A stretch of 48,985 nucleotides of DNA from Arthrobacter sp. H20 (GTDB taxonomy: Bacteria; Actinomycetota; Actinomycetes; Actinomycetales; Micrococcaceae). This document shows positions 27,820 through 36,780 of this stretch, piece by piece. The DNA lies in contig NZ_KI914713.1 in assembly GCF_000520515.1 (NCBI RefSeq), positions 1 through 48,985 of the forward strand, written 5' to 3'. The translations under genes were made by a program, and so were the position numbers. Numbering within the stretch: position 1 is the stretch's first letter; every line of letters starts with the position of its first letter. The notes under the pieces were generated by a model, which worked only from the letters and a program-made list of their open reading frames with translations, had not been told where the DNA came from and did not search any database.

Positions 27820-28809
27820 GTGACTACCGCTCCCCCACCACCAGTCGCCATCATCATGCGGTCCCGGAACCGCTCACTGCTGTTGGACCGTGCACTGCGG
27901 GATGTCCTCGGCCAGACGGTGACGGGGTGGACCCTCGTCGTCGTCAATGACGGCGGCAATCGCGATGAAGTGGACCCGGTAGTGGACCGCTACCGTTCAC
28001 AGTTGGGCGACCGGATCCAGGTCATCCACCACGACACATCCCTCGGGATGGAGGCCGCCTCCAACGCCGGCATCCGCGCGTCGGATTCCGAATTCATCGC
28101 CATTCACGACGACGATGACGAGTGGCACCCAGCCTTTCTCGAGCGCACTCTCGCCCACCTGGCGCAGCACGACGACGCCGGCGTGGCAGTCCGGACCGAG
28201 TTGGTCTTCGAGCGGATCACCAGCGGAAGAATCGAGGAGGTCAGCAGGGAGATTTTCCAGCCCGAATTGCAGGCAGTGACCCTTTTCGACACCCTCCGCC
28301 ACAACCGCTGTGTCCCCATTTCGATACTTTATCGCCGATCGGTTCACGAGCAGATCGGCTACTATGACGAATCCCTCTCGGTTGTCGGCGACTGGGAATT
28401 TCAGCTCCGCCTGCTCCAGCGGCACACACTGGGCTTTCTTGGCGAGGAACCGCTGGCGTACTGGAACCAGCGGACGGAAGCTACCGGAGACCTGGGAAAC
28501 AGCGTGATCATTGGGGACGCCGAGCATAAACGCCTGGACAAACAGGTGCGCGAGAACCATCTCAGGGATCACGTTGGCCAGGCTGGATTGGGGGCACTCC
28601 TTTACCAGACTGCCTATCAGCAGCGAGAATATGACCTGCTGCACGATCGGCACGCCTATTCGGACGACCTTTTGCGCCAGATCCTTGATGCTAACCGCCA
28701 GCTCTCCGACCGGGTGCAGCTGCTGGAGGAAGCCGTCACCGATGCCAGCCTTGTGTCCCTGCTGAGGCGTCGTTACCGCCGGCTGAAGGACAGGGTTCTG
28801 CACCGATAA
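27820..28809 (+). CDS. family 2 glycosyltransferase
   Basis: A 329-residue GT-A glycosyltransferase starting at GTG 27820. The N-terminus is typical (PVAIIMRSRNRSLLLDRALRDVLGQT, TLVVVNDGG), with the acceptor-sugar/metal motif region HDDDDEWHPAFLERTL and the later DESLSVVGDWEFQLRLL. The C-terminus has a helical extension (LLRQILDANRQLSDRVQLLEEAV) and a basic tail much like that of the preceding pyruvyl transferase. No membrane segment is present. The close spacing indicates a two-gene unit that builds and pyruvylates one glycan. Confidence 0.92.
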   Translation: MTTAPPPPVAIIMRSRNRSLLLDRALRDVLGQTVTGWTLVVVNDGGNRDEVDPVVDRYRSQLGDRIQVIHHDTSLGMEAASNAGIRASDSEFIAIHDDDDEWHPAFLERTLAHLAQHDDAGVAVRTELVFERITSGRIEEVSREIFQPELQAVTLFDTLRHNRCVPISILYRRSVHEQIGYYDESLSVVGDWEFQLRLLQRHTLGFLGEEPLAYWNQRTEATGDLGNSVIIGDAEHKRLDKQVRENHLRDHVGQAGLGALLYQTAYQQREYDLLHDRHAYSDDLLRQILDANRQLSDRVQLLEEAVTDASLVSLLRRRYRRLKDRVLHR

Positions 28810-29108
28810 GGCCCAACCAATAGTCACCGATTCCACCTCGGCCCACCATTCTCAGCAAATTATCAGGAGATTGCCTAACTTAACTAAGTTTTTTGTGTGG
28901 TAGCGGTTGACTTGTGACTCACCACACAGAAAAGTGGGTACGGTGCAGGCGGTTGGGTAGCCGACGTCGACGCATCAACTACTGCTGACGCAACTTGTTC
29001 ACACCAGGAATGTCACTCTCATCTGTCACGGCCGTGTCAGCAGTACTTGCGGGGAGCTAATCGAAGGTCTCAGCGGGTGGCCATGACCGAGCCTCACTAA
29101 GGAGAAGT
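28810..29108 (+). other. intergenic region upstream of the SLH protease
   Basis: A 299-nt gene-free stretch. It holds an AT-rich palindrome AACTTAACTAAGTT (28877-28890) running into a T tract, possibly a weak terminator for the GT2 gene; an 8-bp stem TGTGTGGT/ACCACACA (28894-28901 and 28921-28928) whose loop contains a TTGACT -35-like hexamer (28907-28912); and a clear TAAGGAG ribosome-binding site at 29098-29104 before the protease ATG. No convincing -10 element is seen at normal spacing. Confidence 0.4.
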
Positions 29109-32100
29109 ATGAGCAAGTCATACCACCGGAATACGGGGAAGGCTGTGTTGGCATCGCTAACCGGCCTTGTTCTGGCTTCCAGCATGTGGGCGCCTGCTTC
29201 GGCCATTGAATCACCGTCATCCGGTGAACCAACGGCTGAGGGAATTGAGCTCCAGGCAGTACCTGACCTCAAAGTCAGCAGGGACCTAACGGACCGTACC
29301 GGTCCAACGGCGGCCTACATCCAGTTCGCAGGCAAGGGCGCCTTCGAACAGACCCAGTCAGCTGAGGTTCGCAGCGGCATCCAGTCACCGGTCGATCGGA
29401 CCAGCGACGTCCTGAACATCAGGTCAGGTATCCAGGCGCAGGCTGACGAGGTTGCGGCCGAGGCTTCAGCTTCCCAGCTCTACACCACCACCAATACCAT
29501 CCCCGGTGTGGCCATCCAGGGTGACGCAGAGGCAATCAAGGCACTTGCTGCCCGGCCCGACGTCGTAAAGATCACCGGGATCGTACCGAAGACCGCTACC
29601 AACAAGGGCGCCGACATCGATACCCGCGCGCTTGACGCCTGGACGGCACGGGACCAGACCGGCGAGGGAGTCACCATCGCGGTGCTCGATACCGGTCTCG
29701 ATTACACCCACTCGGGATTTGGCGGCCCGGGAACCATCGAAGCATTCGAGCAGGCACAGGCGGACCTGGTTCCTGACCCCGCTCTCTTTGACGCAGCCAA
29801 ATATGTTGGCGGCTACGACCTGGTGGGTGACGACTACGACGCTGGCGACCCGGACAATGACATTCCCAAGCCAGACCTCAACCCCCTCGACTGCCAGAGC
29901 CACGGCTCCCACGTCGCTGGCACCGCTGCTGGCTACGGCGTCAACGACGACGGCGCCACCTTCGAAGGCGACTACGGCACCCTCGACGCCGCTGGCGTCA
30001 ATGCGATGCGGATCGGTCCCGGTTCGGCTCCCGAAGCCCAGCTGGTTGCCCTTCGGGTCTTCGGCTGCACCGGTTCCAGTTCGGTAGTTGGATCAGCCCT
30101 CGACTTCGTACTCGACCCCAACGGCGACGGAAACTTCGACGACCGCGCTCAGGTTGTCAACATGTCACTGGGTTCCTCCTTCCCAGCCTATGACGACCCC
30201 GAAAACGACATCGTTAACGCACTCACCGCGCAGGGTGTCCTGTCGGTTGTGTCCTCCGGTAACGACGGCGATGTCTACGACATCGGCGGCTCCCCCGGCA
30301 GCTCCGAATCAGCTCTGACAGTTGCCGCGAGCGTCGGCTCGCAGGTCACTCTGGACCGCGCGGATGTTCTTGCGCCGTCCGACGTGGCAGGACAAGCCGC
30401 TGGCCAGTACAGTGCCAACTATGACTATTCCGCCGCCACTGAGGAAGAACTCACGGGCACAGTGGTCAAGGCTGACCCAGCGAACGCCTTCGGTTGCAAC
30501 GCCTTCCCGGCAGGATCCTTTGACGGCGAATGGGTTTGGCTGCAGTGGGAAAATGGTGATGCTCCCCTCCCCTGCGGCTCGACCGTCCGATTCAACAACG
30601 TCGAAGCGGCCGGCGGAGCAGGTGTGGTCCTCGATTCGACGGATTCCGTCTTTGACGGAGGTATTGCCGGCAACCCGGCCCCAGTGAAACCGATCAGCCC
30701 TAAGGGAATCCCCGGCATTCAGTTCAACGCTGAATTCTCTGAGCAGCTGGAACCAGCTGCAGCAGCTGGAACCCTAGAGATTCGCCTCGACTCCGCATAT
30801 CAGGCAACTGCTGGCGCAAGCTCGGAAGCACTTGACACACTGGCGTCCTTCTCCTCCCGTGGGCTTCACGGCTCCAACGGGGTAGTCAAGCCCGACGTTG
30901 CGGCACCGGGCGTCTCAACTGGTTCAGTCCAGGTTGGAACGGGAACCGGCGCATCGGTGAAGAGCGGTACCTCGATGGCTGCCCCTCATGTGGCTGGCAT
31001 CGCCGCGCTGCTCTACGCTGAGACGAACTACAACCCGTACGAGATCAAATCCATGATCATGAACACGGCCATCGCTGACCTGGTCACCGCTGATGGAGTC
31101 GAATACGCTCCGAACCGTGTGGGTTCCGGGCGCGTGGACGCCGTTCTGGCACTCGACACCCCCGTTCTCGCTTACGCCACAGAACAGCCATCGCTCACCT
31201 CGGTGAACTTCGGCGTTCTGGAACTGGGCACCGAGGCCATGACCATGACCAAGCAGATCACCGTTGAGAACAAGTCAGACAATGTGATTCGCTACAGCGC
31301 CTCCTACCTGGAAGCGTCAACCATGCCGGGCGTCGAGATTGCAGTAGTCCCGCAGGAACTCGCTCCGGCTACGCTGACCAACGCGTTTGATGTTCCGGCC
31401 AATGGCACTGCGACTGTCGATGTCGTCATGACCATCGATGACCCCGCCGCCCTGGCAAAGACCATCGATCCGGCGGCCGAGGAACTTCAGTTCGGCGTTG
31501 CCCGGCAGTACCTTGCTGACGTGTCAGGCCGCGTGCAGTTCGCCAGCGAAGTGAACACACTTCGTGTTCCTGTCTACTCGGCACCGAAGCCAACCTCGGA
31601 GATTTCGGCTGGCGCGAAGATCATGTTCGAGAACGCCTCAACCCTTGAGAGCTCAGTAACGCTCGAGGGCCGTGGGCTGCTGCAGGGTGGAGAAGATTCG
31701 ACCTATGCGTCAATCGTTTCCCCGCTGGTACTCGGCGCCGAAAGCCCCCGGGCCGACGAGCGTCCGCTCGAATCCCTGTACTCTCTCGACCTCCGTTCGG
31801 TTGGAGCCGCTTCAACGGTTCCTGCGGTTCTGGCCGCCGGTGGCAACCCTGAGGGCGATCCGGACGCAGATCCTGTACAAGCGCCCGCTGTCCTGAACCT
31901 GGGCATCAGCACCTGGCAGAACTGGTCGCAGCTGGCCGGCAACAATCAGGTTGCGGTTGAACTGGATGTCGATGGGGATAGCGAAACCGACATGGCCGTC
32001 CTCACACTGCGTCTTCCGGACCTGGACATGATCGTGTTCGAGGTTGCGCCGATCCTTGAAGATGGCTCACTCGGCCAGGGCGAGAACCTGTACTTCGCCA

Positions 32101-33071
32101 ACGGTGCTGACGGCAGCCTGGACACGAACACCTTCGATACCAACGTCATCACTCTGCCGGTTCCTGTCACCGAGCTGGGACTTGATCTGAGCGCTTCAGC
32201 TCCGATCCAGTACCGCGTCTCAACGGCAAGCCCGTTCAACGTGAACGAAGATGGCGAATCAGGCCCGGTTGATGAGACTGACTGGATCGACTTCAACGTC
32301 ACCGAGCCCGAGCTGTGGTTCGAGGGCGATACCCCTGATGCAGCGTTCATTGCAGCTGAGGGTGCGACCATCGGCGTAAACCGCCAGGAAGGCGTCACCG
32401 ACGCCCGCGCGTTCTTCATTCACCACCACAACGCAACTGGCCTGAAGGATGAGATCGTCGACCTCCAGGTTGACCAGCTTCGATTCCCGGATGTTGCGGG
32501 CAACTTGCATGAAGAGGCAATCAACTGGCTGGCCGATCAGGGCCTGACCACCGGCTACCCGGACGGCACCTACCGGCCACTGGCATCGATCAACCGCGAT
32601 GCCATGGCGGCGTTCCTCTACCGCCTGGCGGGCGAACCTGCCTACGCAGAGCCAGCAGTGTCTCCATTCGATGACATCAAACCCGGCACTAAGTTCTATA
32701 AGGAGATGTCGTGGATGGCTGAGACCGGCCTGTCGACCGGCTACGAGGAGGGCAACGGCGTCGTCACCTACCGCCCGCTGGCTCCCGTCAACCGTGACGC
32801 CATGGCTGCCTTCATGAACCGCTTCGCCGGCGAGTACTGCAACATCGGCGACGCAGCGGATTACGATGCACCTCAGGTAGCACCGTTCCCGGATGTTCCG
32901 GTGAATGATCAGTTCCACCGGGAAATCTCCTGGATGGCCGAGAATGAAATCACCCAAGGCTTCCCGGACGGCGAGTACAAGCGCCTTCAGCCGGTGGCCC
33001 GTGACGCCATGGCAGCATTCATCCAGCGTCTCGATGGTTACAATGAAAACAACGGCGGTTGCAACCCGTAA
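29109..33071 (+). CDS. secreted subtilisin-like (S8) protease with three SLH repeats
   Basis: A 1,320-residue exported serine protease. A Sec signal peptide (about residues 1-32, ending WAPASA) is followed by an inhibitor-I9-like propeptide, then the S8 domain with Asp194 (AVLDTGLDYTH), His265 (SHGSHVAGTAAG) and Ser622 (SGTSMAAPHVAG). The long stretch between His and Ser contains a PA-like insert (around FNNVEAAGGAGVVL). Beta-rich domains fill residues ~700-1120. Three SLH-type repeats close the protein (from about 1128), each with a shared RDAMAAF motif (NRDAMAAFLYRLAG, NRDAMAAFMNRFAG, ARDAMAAFIQRLDG). They should anchor it non-covalently to a wall polymer, and the upstream pyruvyl transferase and GT2 could make that ligand. 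A strong terminator follows. Confidence 0.95.
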   Translation: MSKSYHRNTGKAVLASLTGLVLASSMWAPASAIESPSSGEPTAEGIELQAVPDLKVSRDLTDRTGPTAAYIQFAGKGAFEQTQSAEVRSGIQSPVDRTSDVLNIRSGIQAQADEVAAEASASQLYTTTNTIPGVAIQGDAEAIKALAARPDVVKITGIVPKTATNKGADIDTRALDAWTARDQTGEGVTIAVLDTGLDYTHSGFGGPGTIEAFEQAQADLVPDPALFDAAKYVGGYDLVGDDYDAGDPDNDIPKPDLNPLDCQSHGSHVAGTAAGYGVNDDGATFEGDYGTLDAAGVNAMRIGPGSAPEAQLVALRVFGCTGSSSVVGSALDFVLDPNGDGNFDDRAQVVNMSLGSSFPAYDDPENDIVNALTAQGVLSVVSSGNDGDVYDIGGSPGSSESALTVAASVGSQVTLDRADVLAPSDVAGQAAGQYSANYDYSAATEEELTGTVVKADPANAFGCNAFPAGSFDGEWVWLQWENGDAPLPCGSTVRFNNVEAAGGAGVVLDSTDSVFDGGIAGNPAPVKPISPKGIPGIQFNAEFSEQLEPAAAAGTLEIRLDSAYQATAGASSEALDTLASFSSRGLHGSNGVVKPDVAAPGVSTGSVQVGTGTGASVKSGTSMAAPHVAGIAALLYAETNYNPYEIKSMIMNTAIADLVTADGVEYAPNRVGSGRVDAVLALDTPVLAYATEQPSLTSVNFGVLELGTEAMTMTKQITVENKSDNVIRYSASYLEASTMPGVEIAVVPQELAPATLTNAFDVPANGTATVDVVMTIDDPAALAKTIDPAAEELQFGVARQYLADVSGRVQFASEVNTLRVPVYSAPKPTSEISAGAKIMFENASTLESSVTLEGRGLLQGGEDSTYASIVSPLVLGAESPRADERPLESLYSLDLRSVGAASTVPAVLAAGGNPEGDPDADPVQAPAVLNLGISTWQNWSQLAGNNQVAVELDVDGDSETDMAVLTLRLPDLDMIVFEVAPILEDGSLGQGENLYFANGADGSLDTNTFDTNVITLPVPVTELGLDLSASAPIQYRVSTASPFNVNEDGESGPVDETDWIDFNVTEPELWFEGDTPDAAFIAAEGATIGVNRQEGVTDARAFFIHHHNATGLKDEIVDLQVDQLRFPDVAGNLHEEAINWLADQGLTTGYPDGTYRPLASINRDAMAAFLYRLAGEPAYAEPAVSPFDDIKPGTKFYKEMSWMAETGLSTGYEEGNGVVTYRPLAPVNRDAMAAFMNRFAGEYCNIGDAADYDAPQVAPFPDVPVNDQFHREISWMAENEITQGFPDGEYKRLQPVARDAMAAFIQRLDGYNENNGGCNP

Positions 33072-33096
33072 CCACGGTTAGCAACAGCTAGACACT

Positions 33097-33138
33097 AAAA
33101 AGTGGTGGCCACCCGGCAACGGGTGGCCACCACTTTTT
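33097..33138. terminator. strong bidirectional intrinsic terminator
   Basis: A perfect 19-bp stem (33097-33115 and 33120-33138) with loop GCAA, with A5 at one foot and T5 at the other, so it reads as a rho-independent terminator on both strands. It serves the SLH protease (plus) and the convergent rraA (minus). Its arm shares AAAAGTGGTGG with palindromic element copy 1 at 23399. Confidence 0.92.
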
Positions 33139-33147
33139 GCTGCCAGG

Positions 33148-33624
33148 CTACGGTGCTTGCTCCAGCACGAGAATTCCATCCTCATCGGCATGCACCATCG
33201 CCCCTGGGCTGAAAATGATCCCGCCGATAGCGACGGGGACGTCCACCTCCCCGGCTCCCTCTTTGGCGCTCTTGCGGGGGTTGCTGCCAAGAGCTTTAAC
33301 CCCCAGCGGGAGGGTGGCGAGCACTGCACGGTCACGGATTGCACCGTAAATGATGACGCCGCTCCAATTGTTCGTCAGGGCTATCTCCGCGATCATGTCG
33401 CCCATCAGGGCACGATCCAGTGATCCTCCACCGTCTACAACGAGGACTGCACCGTCGCCAGGGGTGGAAAGAACAGATTTCAGCACCACATTGTCGTGGT
33501 AACACTTCACTGTCCTCACGCGTCCACTGAACATCTTCTTTCCGCCCAGATTTTGGAACTGAGTCGAGACTGATTGAACCGACTCCCCGAGTTCGTCGTA
33601 GAGGTCTGCAGTAGAAATTTCCAT
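33148..33624 (-). CDS. rraA: RraA-family protein (RNase E inhibitor / HMG aldolase fold)
   Basis: A 158-residue protein of the RraA family: STADLYDELGESVQSV, TVKCYHDNVVLKSVLS, VLVVDGGGSLDRALMGDMIAEIA, GVIIYGAIRDRAVLATLPLGVKALG and GAMVHADEDGILVL are close to canonical. In proteobacteria RraA inhibits RNase E; many homologues are 4-hydroxy-4-methyl-2-oxoglutarate aldolases or oxaloacetate decarboxylases with the same GGxxxR and D motifs, also present here (GGGSLDRALMGD). Which activity applies cannot be told. It lies 37 nt downstream of ramB and may be co-transcribed. Confidence 0.92.
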   Translation of the reverse strand: MEISTADLYDELGESVQSVSTQFQNLGGKKMFSGRVRTVKCYHDNVVLKSVLSTPGDGAVLVVDGGGSLDRALMGDMIAEIALTNNWSGVIIYGAIRDRAVLATLPLGVKALGSNPRKSAKEGAGEVDVPVAIGGIIFSPGAMVHADEDGILVLEQAP

Positions 33625-33661
33625 GGATACTCCCAGCTAGGTGTTGACAGCCACTGACCAG

Positions 33662-35167
33662 TTAGCGCGAATGGGCTTCCAGGAAGGTATAGACCTCCGT
33701 CTCGTCCACCCCGGGAAAGGCGCCGGGCGGCATCGCTGCCAGCAAGTGCGAGTGCGCCCGGGCGCTGGGCCAGGCATGACCAGCCCAGTTCTCAGCCAAC
33801 GACGACGGCGGCCGCCTGCAGCACGCTTCATCAGGACAGAAGGACTTCTCCCGCATGGTGGTGTCCCTGCCCCTGAACCATTTCACGTGCGCGTACGGCA
33901 CCCCGATGCTCAGCGAGAACTCGCCGTTCGCTGACCGTTCGGTCCTGGCCGTGCACCAGTAGGTACCGTTCGGCGTATCCGTGTACTGGTTGTAGGCGCG
34001 AAACTTGTCGGCCACCTCAAACACCACCCGCGACGTCCACCGTTTACAGGAGGGCTGGCCCTCAATAGCGCCGGTATGATCCTGCGGGAATGTGACGCCG
34101 TCGTTTTCGTAGGCCTTGTAGATGATTCCGCTCTCATGGGTCTTCTGAAAGTGGGTCGGGATGCCAAGGTGCTCGGTAGCAAGATTGGTGAACCGGTGCG
34201 CCGCAGTCTCATAGGAGACAGCAAAGGCGTCGCGGATGTCCTCCACTGCGATCTCCTTGGCGGCCTTCGACCGCTGCAGGTATTCCACCGCTGGCTTCTC
34301 CGGCAGCAACAGAGCCGCAGCGAAGTAGTTGGTGGCAACACGCTGTCTGAGAAATTCGCGATAGTTTTCGGGGGTCTGATGATCCAACACGTAGTGCCCA
34401 AGGGCCTGCAGCAAGACCGAGCGGGGATCGTGGTCAGTCCGCTGGGACTGGGTCAGGTAGATCCGCCGGTTCTTCAGGTCGGTCACTGAGCGGGTGGAGT
34501 GCGGTAGGTCTCCCACATGGTGCAGGGTAAATCCCAGATGCGCGGCGATATCGGCGATCAGGTGCTGCGACATGGGACCGCTGGTGTGCCCCACGGAGTC
34601 CAGCACCTTCTGCGCCTCAGCCTCGAGCTCCGGAAAGTAGTTGTTTTGGCGGCGCATCTCACCCCGCAACTCGGCGTTGGCCCGGCGTGCCTCTTCAGGG
34701 GTGGCCACCTGCTCGTTAAGCCGGCGCTCGAGCTCCCCCTGGAGACCAACGAGCGATTCCAGTACCTCCATCGGCAGCCGCGACGAAATGCGCACCTTCG
34801 GCAAGCCGAGCGACCCGTACAGCGGGCCACGCTGGGCCCTTTCCAGTTCGATCTCAAGGGCTGCCCTACGGCTCGGCGGCTCAGAGCCCAGCAGTTGGTC
34901 TATTCCCACCCCGAGCGCTGAGGCAAGGCCCTGGAGCATGCCGAGCTTGGGTTCCCGCTTGCCGTTCTCGATCAGCGAGAGCTGGGACGCAACGGTTCCC
35001 ACCACTGCACCAAGATCGTCAAGGGTCATCCCCTTCGCCTTTCGGAGATGACGGATCCGTCGCCCCAGGCTGATCGCATCAAGATCCCCCAGACCCGTAG
35101 GTGTGACCTCAGCGGTCCCGCCCGCTCCGGGGCGGTTCCACGTTGAACTGGTCGGAAGAGTAGTCAT
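33662..35167 (-). CDS. ramB: RamB-type transcriptional regulator (XRE HTH + IrrE-like + DUF2083)
   Basis: A 501-residue regulator of the ScfR/RamB family. An XRE helix-turn-helix spans about residues 33-92 (LGRRIRHLRKAKGMTLDDLGAVVGTVASQLSLIENGKREPK). A middle ImmA/IrrE-like domain contains LLQALGHYVLDHQ where the metalloprotease HExxH motif would be, so zinc binding is probably lost. The C-terminal DUF2083-like part is Cys-rich (SFCPDEACCRRP). In Corynebacterium RamB represses the glyoxylate-cycle genes aceA and aceB, and the Mycobacterium homologue acts similarly. Here it is divergent from aceA with aceB next, the arrangement expected for direct control. Confidence 0.92.
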   Translation of the reverse strand: MTTLPTSSTWNRPGAGGTAEVTPTGLGDLDAISLGRRIRHLRKAKGMTLDDLGAVVGTVASQLSLIENGKREPKLGMLQGLASALGVGIDQLLGSEPPSRRAALEIELERAQRGPLYGSLGLPKVRISSRLPMEVLESLVGLQGELERRLNEQVATPEEARRANAELRGEMRRQNNYFPELEAEAQKVLDSVGHTSGPMSQHLIADIAAHLGFTLHHVGDLPHSTRSVTDLKNRRIYLTQSQRTDHDPRSVLLQALGHYVLDHQTPENYREFLRQRVATNYFAAALLLPEKPAVEYLQRSKAAKEIAVEDIRDAFAVSYETAAHRFTNLATEHLGIPTHFQKTHESGIIYKAYENDGVTFPQDHTGAIEGQPSCKRWTSRVVFEVADKFRAYNQYTDTPNGTYWCTARTERSANGEFSLSIGVPYAHVKWFRGRDTTMREKSFCPDEACCRRPPSSLAENWAGHAWPSARAHSHLLAAMPPGAFPGVDETEVYTFLEAHSR

Positions 35168-35183
35168 TTATTGAGTTTATGCG

Positions 35184-35199
35184 AAGAACTGCATTTCTT
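35184..35199. promoter_or_regulatory. candidate RamB operator between ramB and aceA
   Basis: AAGAACTGCATTTCTT is an inverted repeat (5-bp arms AAGAA/TTCTT around CTGCAT) 16 nt from the ramB start, in the 129-nt divergent region 35168-35296. It is the most symmetric sequence there. I cannot confirm a match to a published RamB box. The aceA ribosome-binding site AAGGAG is at 35285-35290. Confidence 0.4.
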
Positions 35200-35296
35200 G
35201 CCAGTATCTTCGACTAGTAACCCCGTTGAAATGCCAGAAAGATTGAATTTACGAAGCCAGACGTGCCAAGGCTGAGGGAATTCAAAGGAGAATGCA

Positions 35297-36643
35297 ATGA
35301 CACAGGACCAGACCACCCCACCTGCAAACGAAGCATCGACTGGTAGCAACCAGGGCTCCGCGGGATCGGCAGAGCGGGCGCTGGAACTCGAATGGGCAGC
35401 TAGCCCGCGCTGGGAGAACGTCCGACGCGATTACTCAGCTACCGACGTCGTGCGCCTCCGCGGTCGGGTCCAGGAGGAGCACACCCTGGCCAGGCGCGGC
35501 GCCGAGAAGCTCTGGACTCAGCTGACCAGTCAGGCGCAGACCGGCGAGTACACTCACTCGCTCGGTGCACTGACCGGCAACCAGGCGGTACAACAGGTCA
35601 AAGCAGGCCTGAAGGCTATTTATCTGTCCGGCTGGCAGGTCGCCGCCGACGCCAACAATTCGGGGCACACTTATCCCGACCAGTCCCTTTACCCGGCCAA
35701 CTCGGTGCCCACGGTGGTGCGGCGCATCAACAACGCGCTGCTGCGCGCCGACCAGATCGACTTCGCCGAGGGCATTCAGACGGTCGAGGACTACCTGGTA
35801 CCCATTATCGCCGACGCCGAGGCCGGCTTCGGCGGCCCGCTCAACGCGTACGAACTGATGAAGTCGATGATTCAGGCGGGCGCGGCTGGCGTTCACTGGG
35901 AAGATCAGCTCGCCTCAGAAAAGAAGTGCGGACACCTTGGCGGGAAGGTACTCATCCCGACGCAGCAGCACATTCGCACCCTCAACGCTGCCCGGCTCGC
36001 GGCCGACGTCTCCGGTGCACCCTCAGTGGTGGTGGCGCGGACCGATGCTGAGGCGGCAACGCTGATCACCTCCGACGTTGACGAGCGGGACCAGCCGTTC
36101 ATCACCGGCGAGCGCACGCCCGAGGGCTTCTACACGGTGCGCAACGGGCTCGAGGCCTGCATCGCTAGGGGCCGGGCGTATGCCCCGTACGCCGACCTGT
36201 TGTGGATGGAAACCGGGACACCCGATCTGGACCTGGCACGGAAGTTCGCCGAGGGTATCAAGTCGGAGCACCCGGACCAGATGCTGGCCTACAACTGCTC
36301 GCCGTCGTTCAACTGGAAGAAGCATCTGGATGATGCCACCATCGCTAAGTTCCAGCGGGAACTCGGCGCCATGGGCTTCACCTTCCAGTTCATCACGCTG
36401 GCTGGCTTCCACGCGCTCAACTACTCGATGTTCGATCTGGCCGAGGGCTACGCCCGCGACGGCATGAGCGCCTACGTCGAGTTGCAGGAGCGCGAGTTCG
36501 CTGCAGAGTCCCGCGGCTACACCGCCACCAAACACCAGCGTGAGGTGGGAACCGGGTACTTCGACCAGGTTGCCACAGCCCTCAACCCGAATGGCAGCAC
36601 CCTTGCCCTGGCCGGGTCCACGGAGGCCCAACAGTTCCACTAA
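35297..36643 (+). CDS. aceA: isocitrate lyase
   Basis: Cleaves isocitrate to glyoxylate and succinate, the first step of the glyoxylate shunt used on acetate and fatty acids. The 448-residue protein has the signature KKCGH (residues 209-213) with catalytic Cys211, the metal site region [12 protein letters not shown], and [14 protein letters not shown] and [20 protein letters not shown] near the end. Length fits the bacterial ~430-residue class. The start ATG follows AAGGAG. It is divergent from ramB and 137 nt upstream of aceB. Confidence 0.98.
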   Translation: MTQDQTTPPANEASTGSNQGSAGSAERALELEWAASPRWENVRRDYSATDVVRLRGRVQEEHTLARRGAEKLWTQLTSQAQTGEYTHSLGALTGNQAVQQVKAGLKAIYLSGWQVAADANNSGHTYPDQSLYPANSVPTVVRRINNALLRADQIDFAEGIQTVEDYLVPIIADAEAGFGGPLNAYELMKSMIQAGAAGVHWEDQLASEKKCGHLGGKVLIPTQQHIRTLNAARLAADVSGAPSVVVARTDAEAATLITSDVDERDQPFITGERTPEGFYTVRNGLEACIARGRAYAPYADLLWMETGTPDLDLARKFAEGIKSEHPDQMLAYNCSPSFNWKKHLDDATIAKFQRELGAMGFTFQFITLAGFHALNYSMFDLAEGYARDGMSAYVELQEREFAAESRGYTATKHQREVGTGYFDQVATALNPNGSTLALAGSTEAQQFH

Positions 36644-36683
36644 ACCACTTCCCCACCCCCGGTACCACCCCGGTCCCACCCCC

Positions 36684-36747
36684 GGATCGAGTCGACACAA
36701 ATGACCATTTTTCGACCCGGAATCGGTCATATGTGTTGACTCGATCC
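36684..36747. repeat. long inverted repeat between aceA and aceB
   Basis: Two 23-nt arms (36684-36706 and 36725-36747) are complementary at 21 of 23 positions, separated by an 18-nt T-containing loop. It is preceded by three CCACCCC-type direct repeats (36650-36685). A hairpin here could attenuate or process the aceA-aceB transcript, or be a dispersed palindromic repeat. No T tract directly follows the right arm. Confidence 0.85.
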
Positions 36748-36780
36748 CAGAGGGGGACCCATTTTTCCAGGAGGCACACC

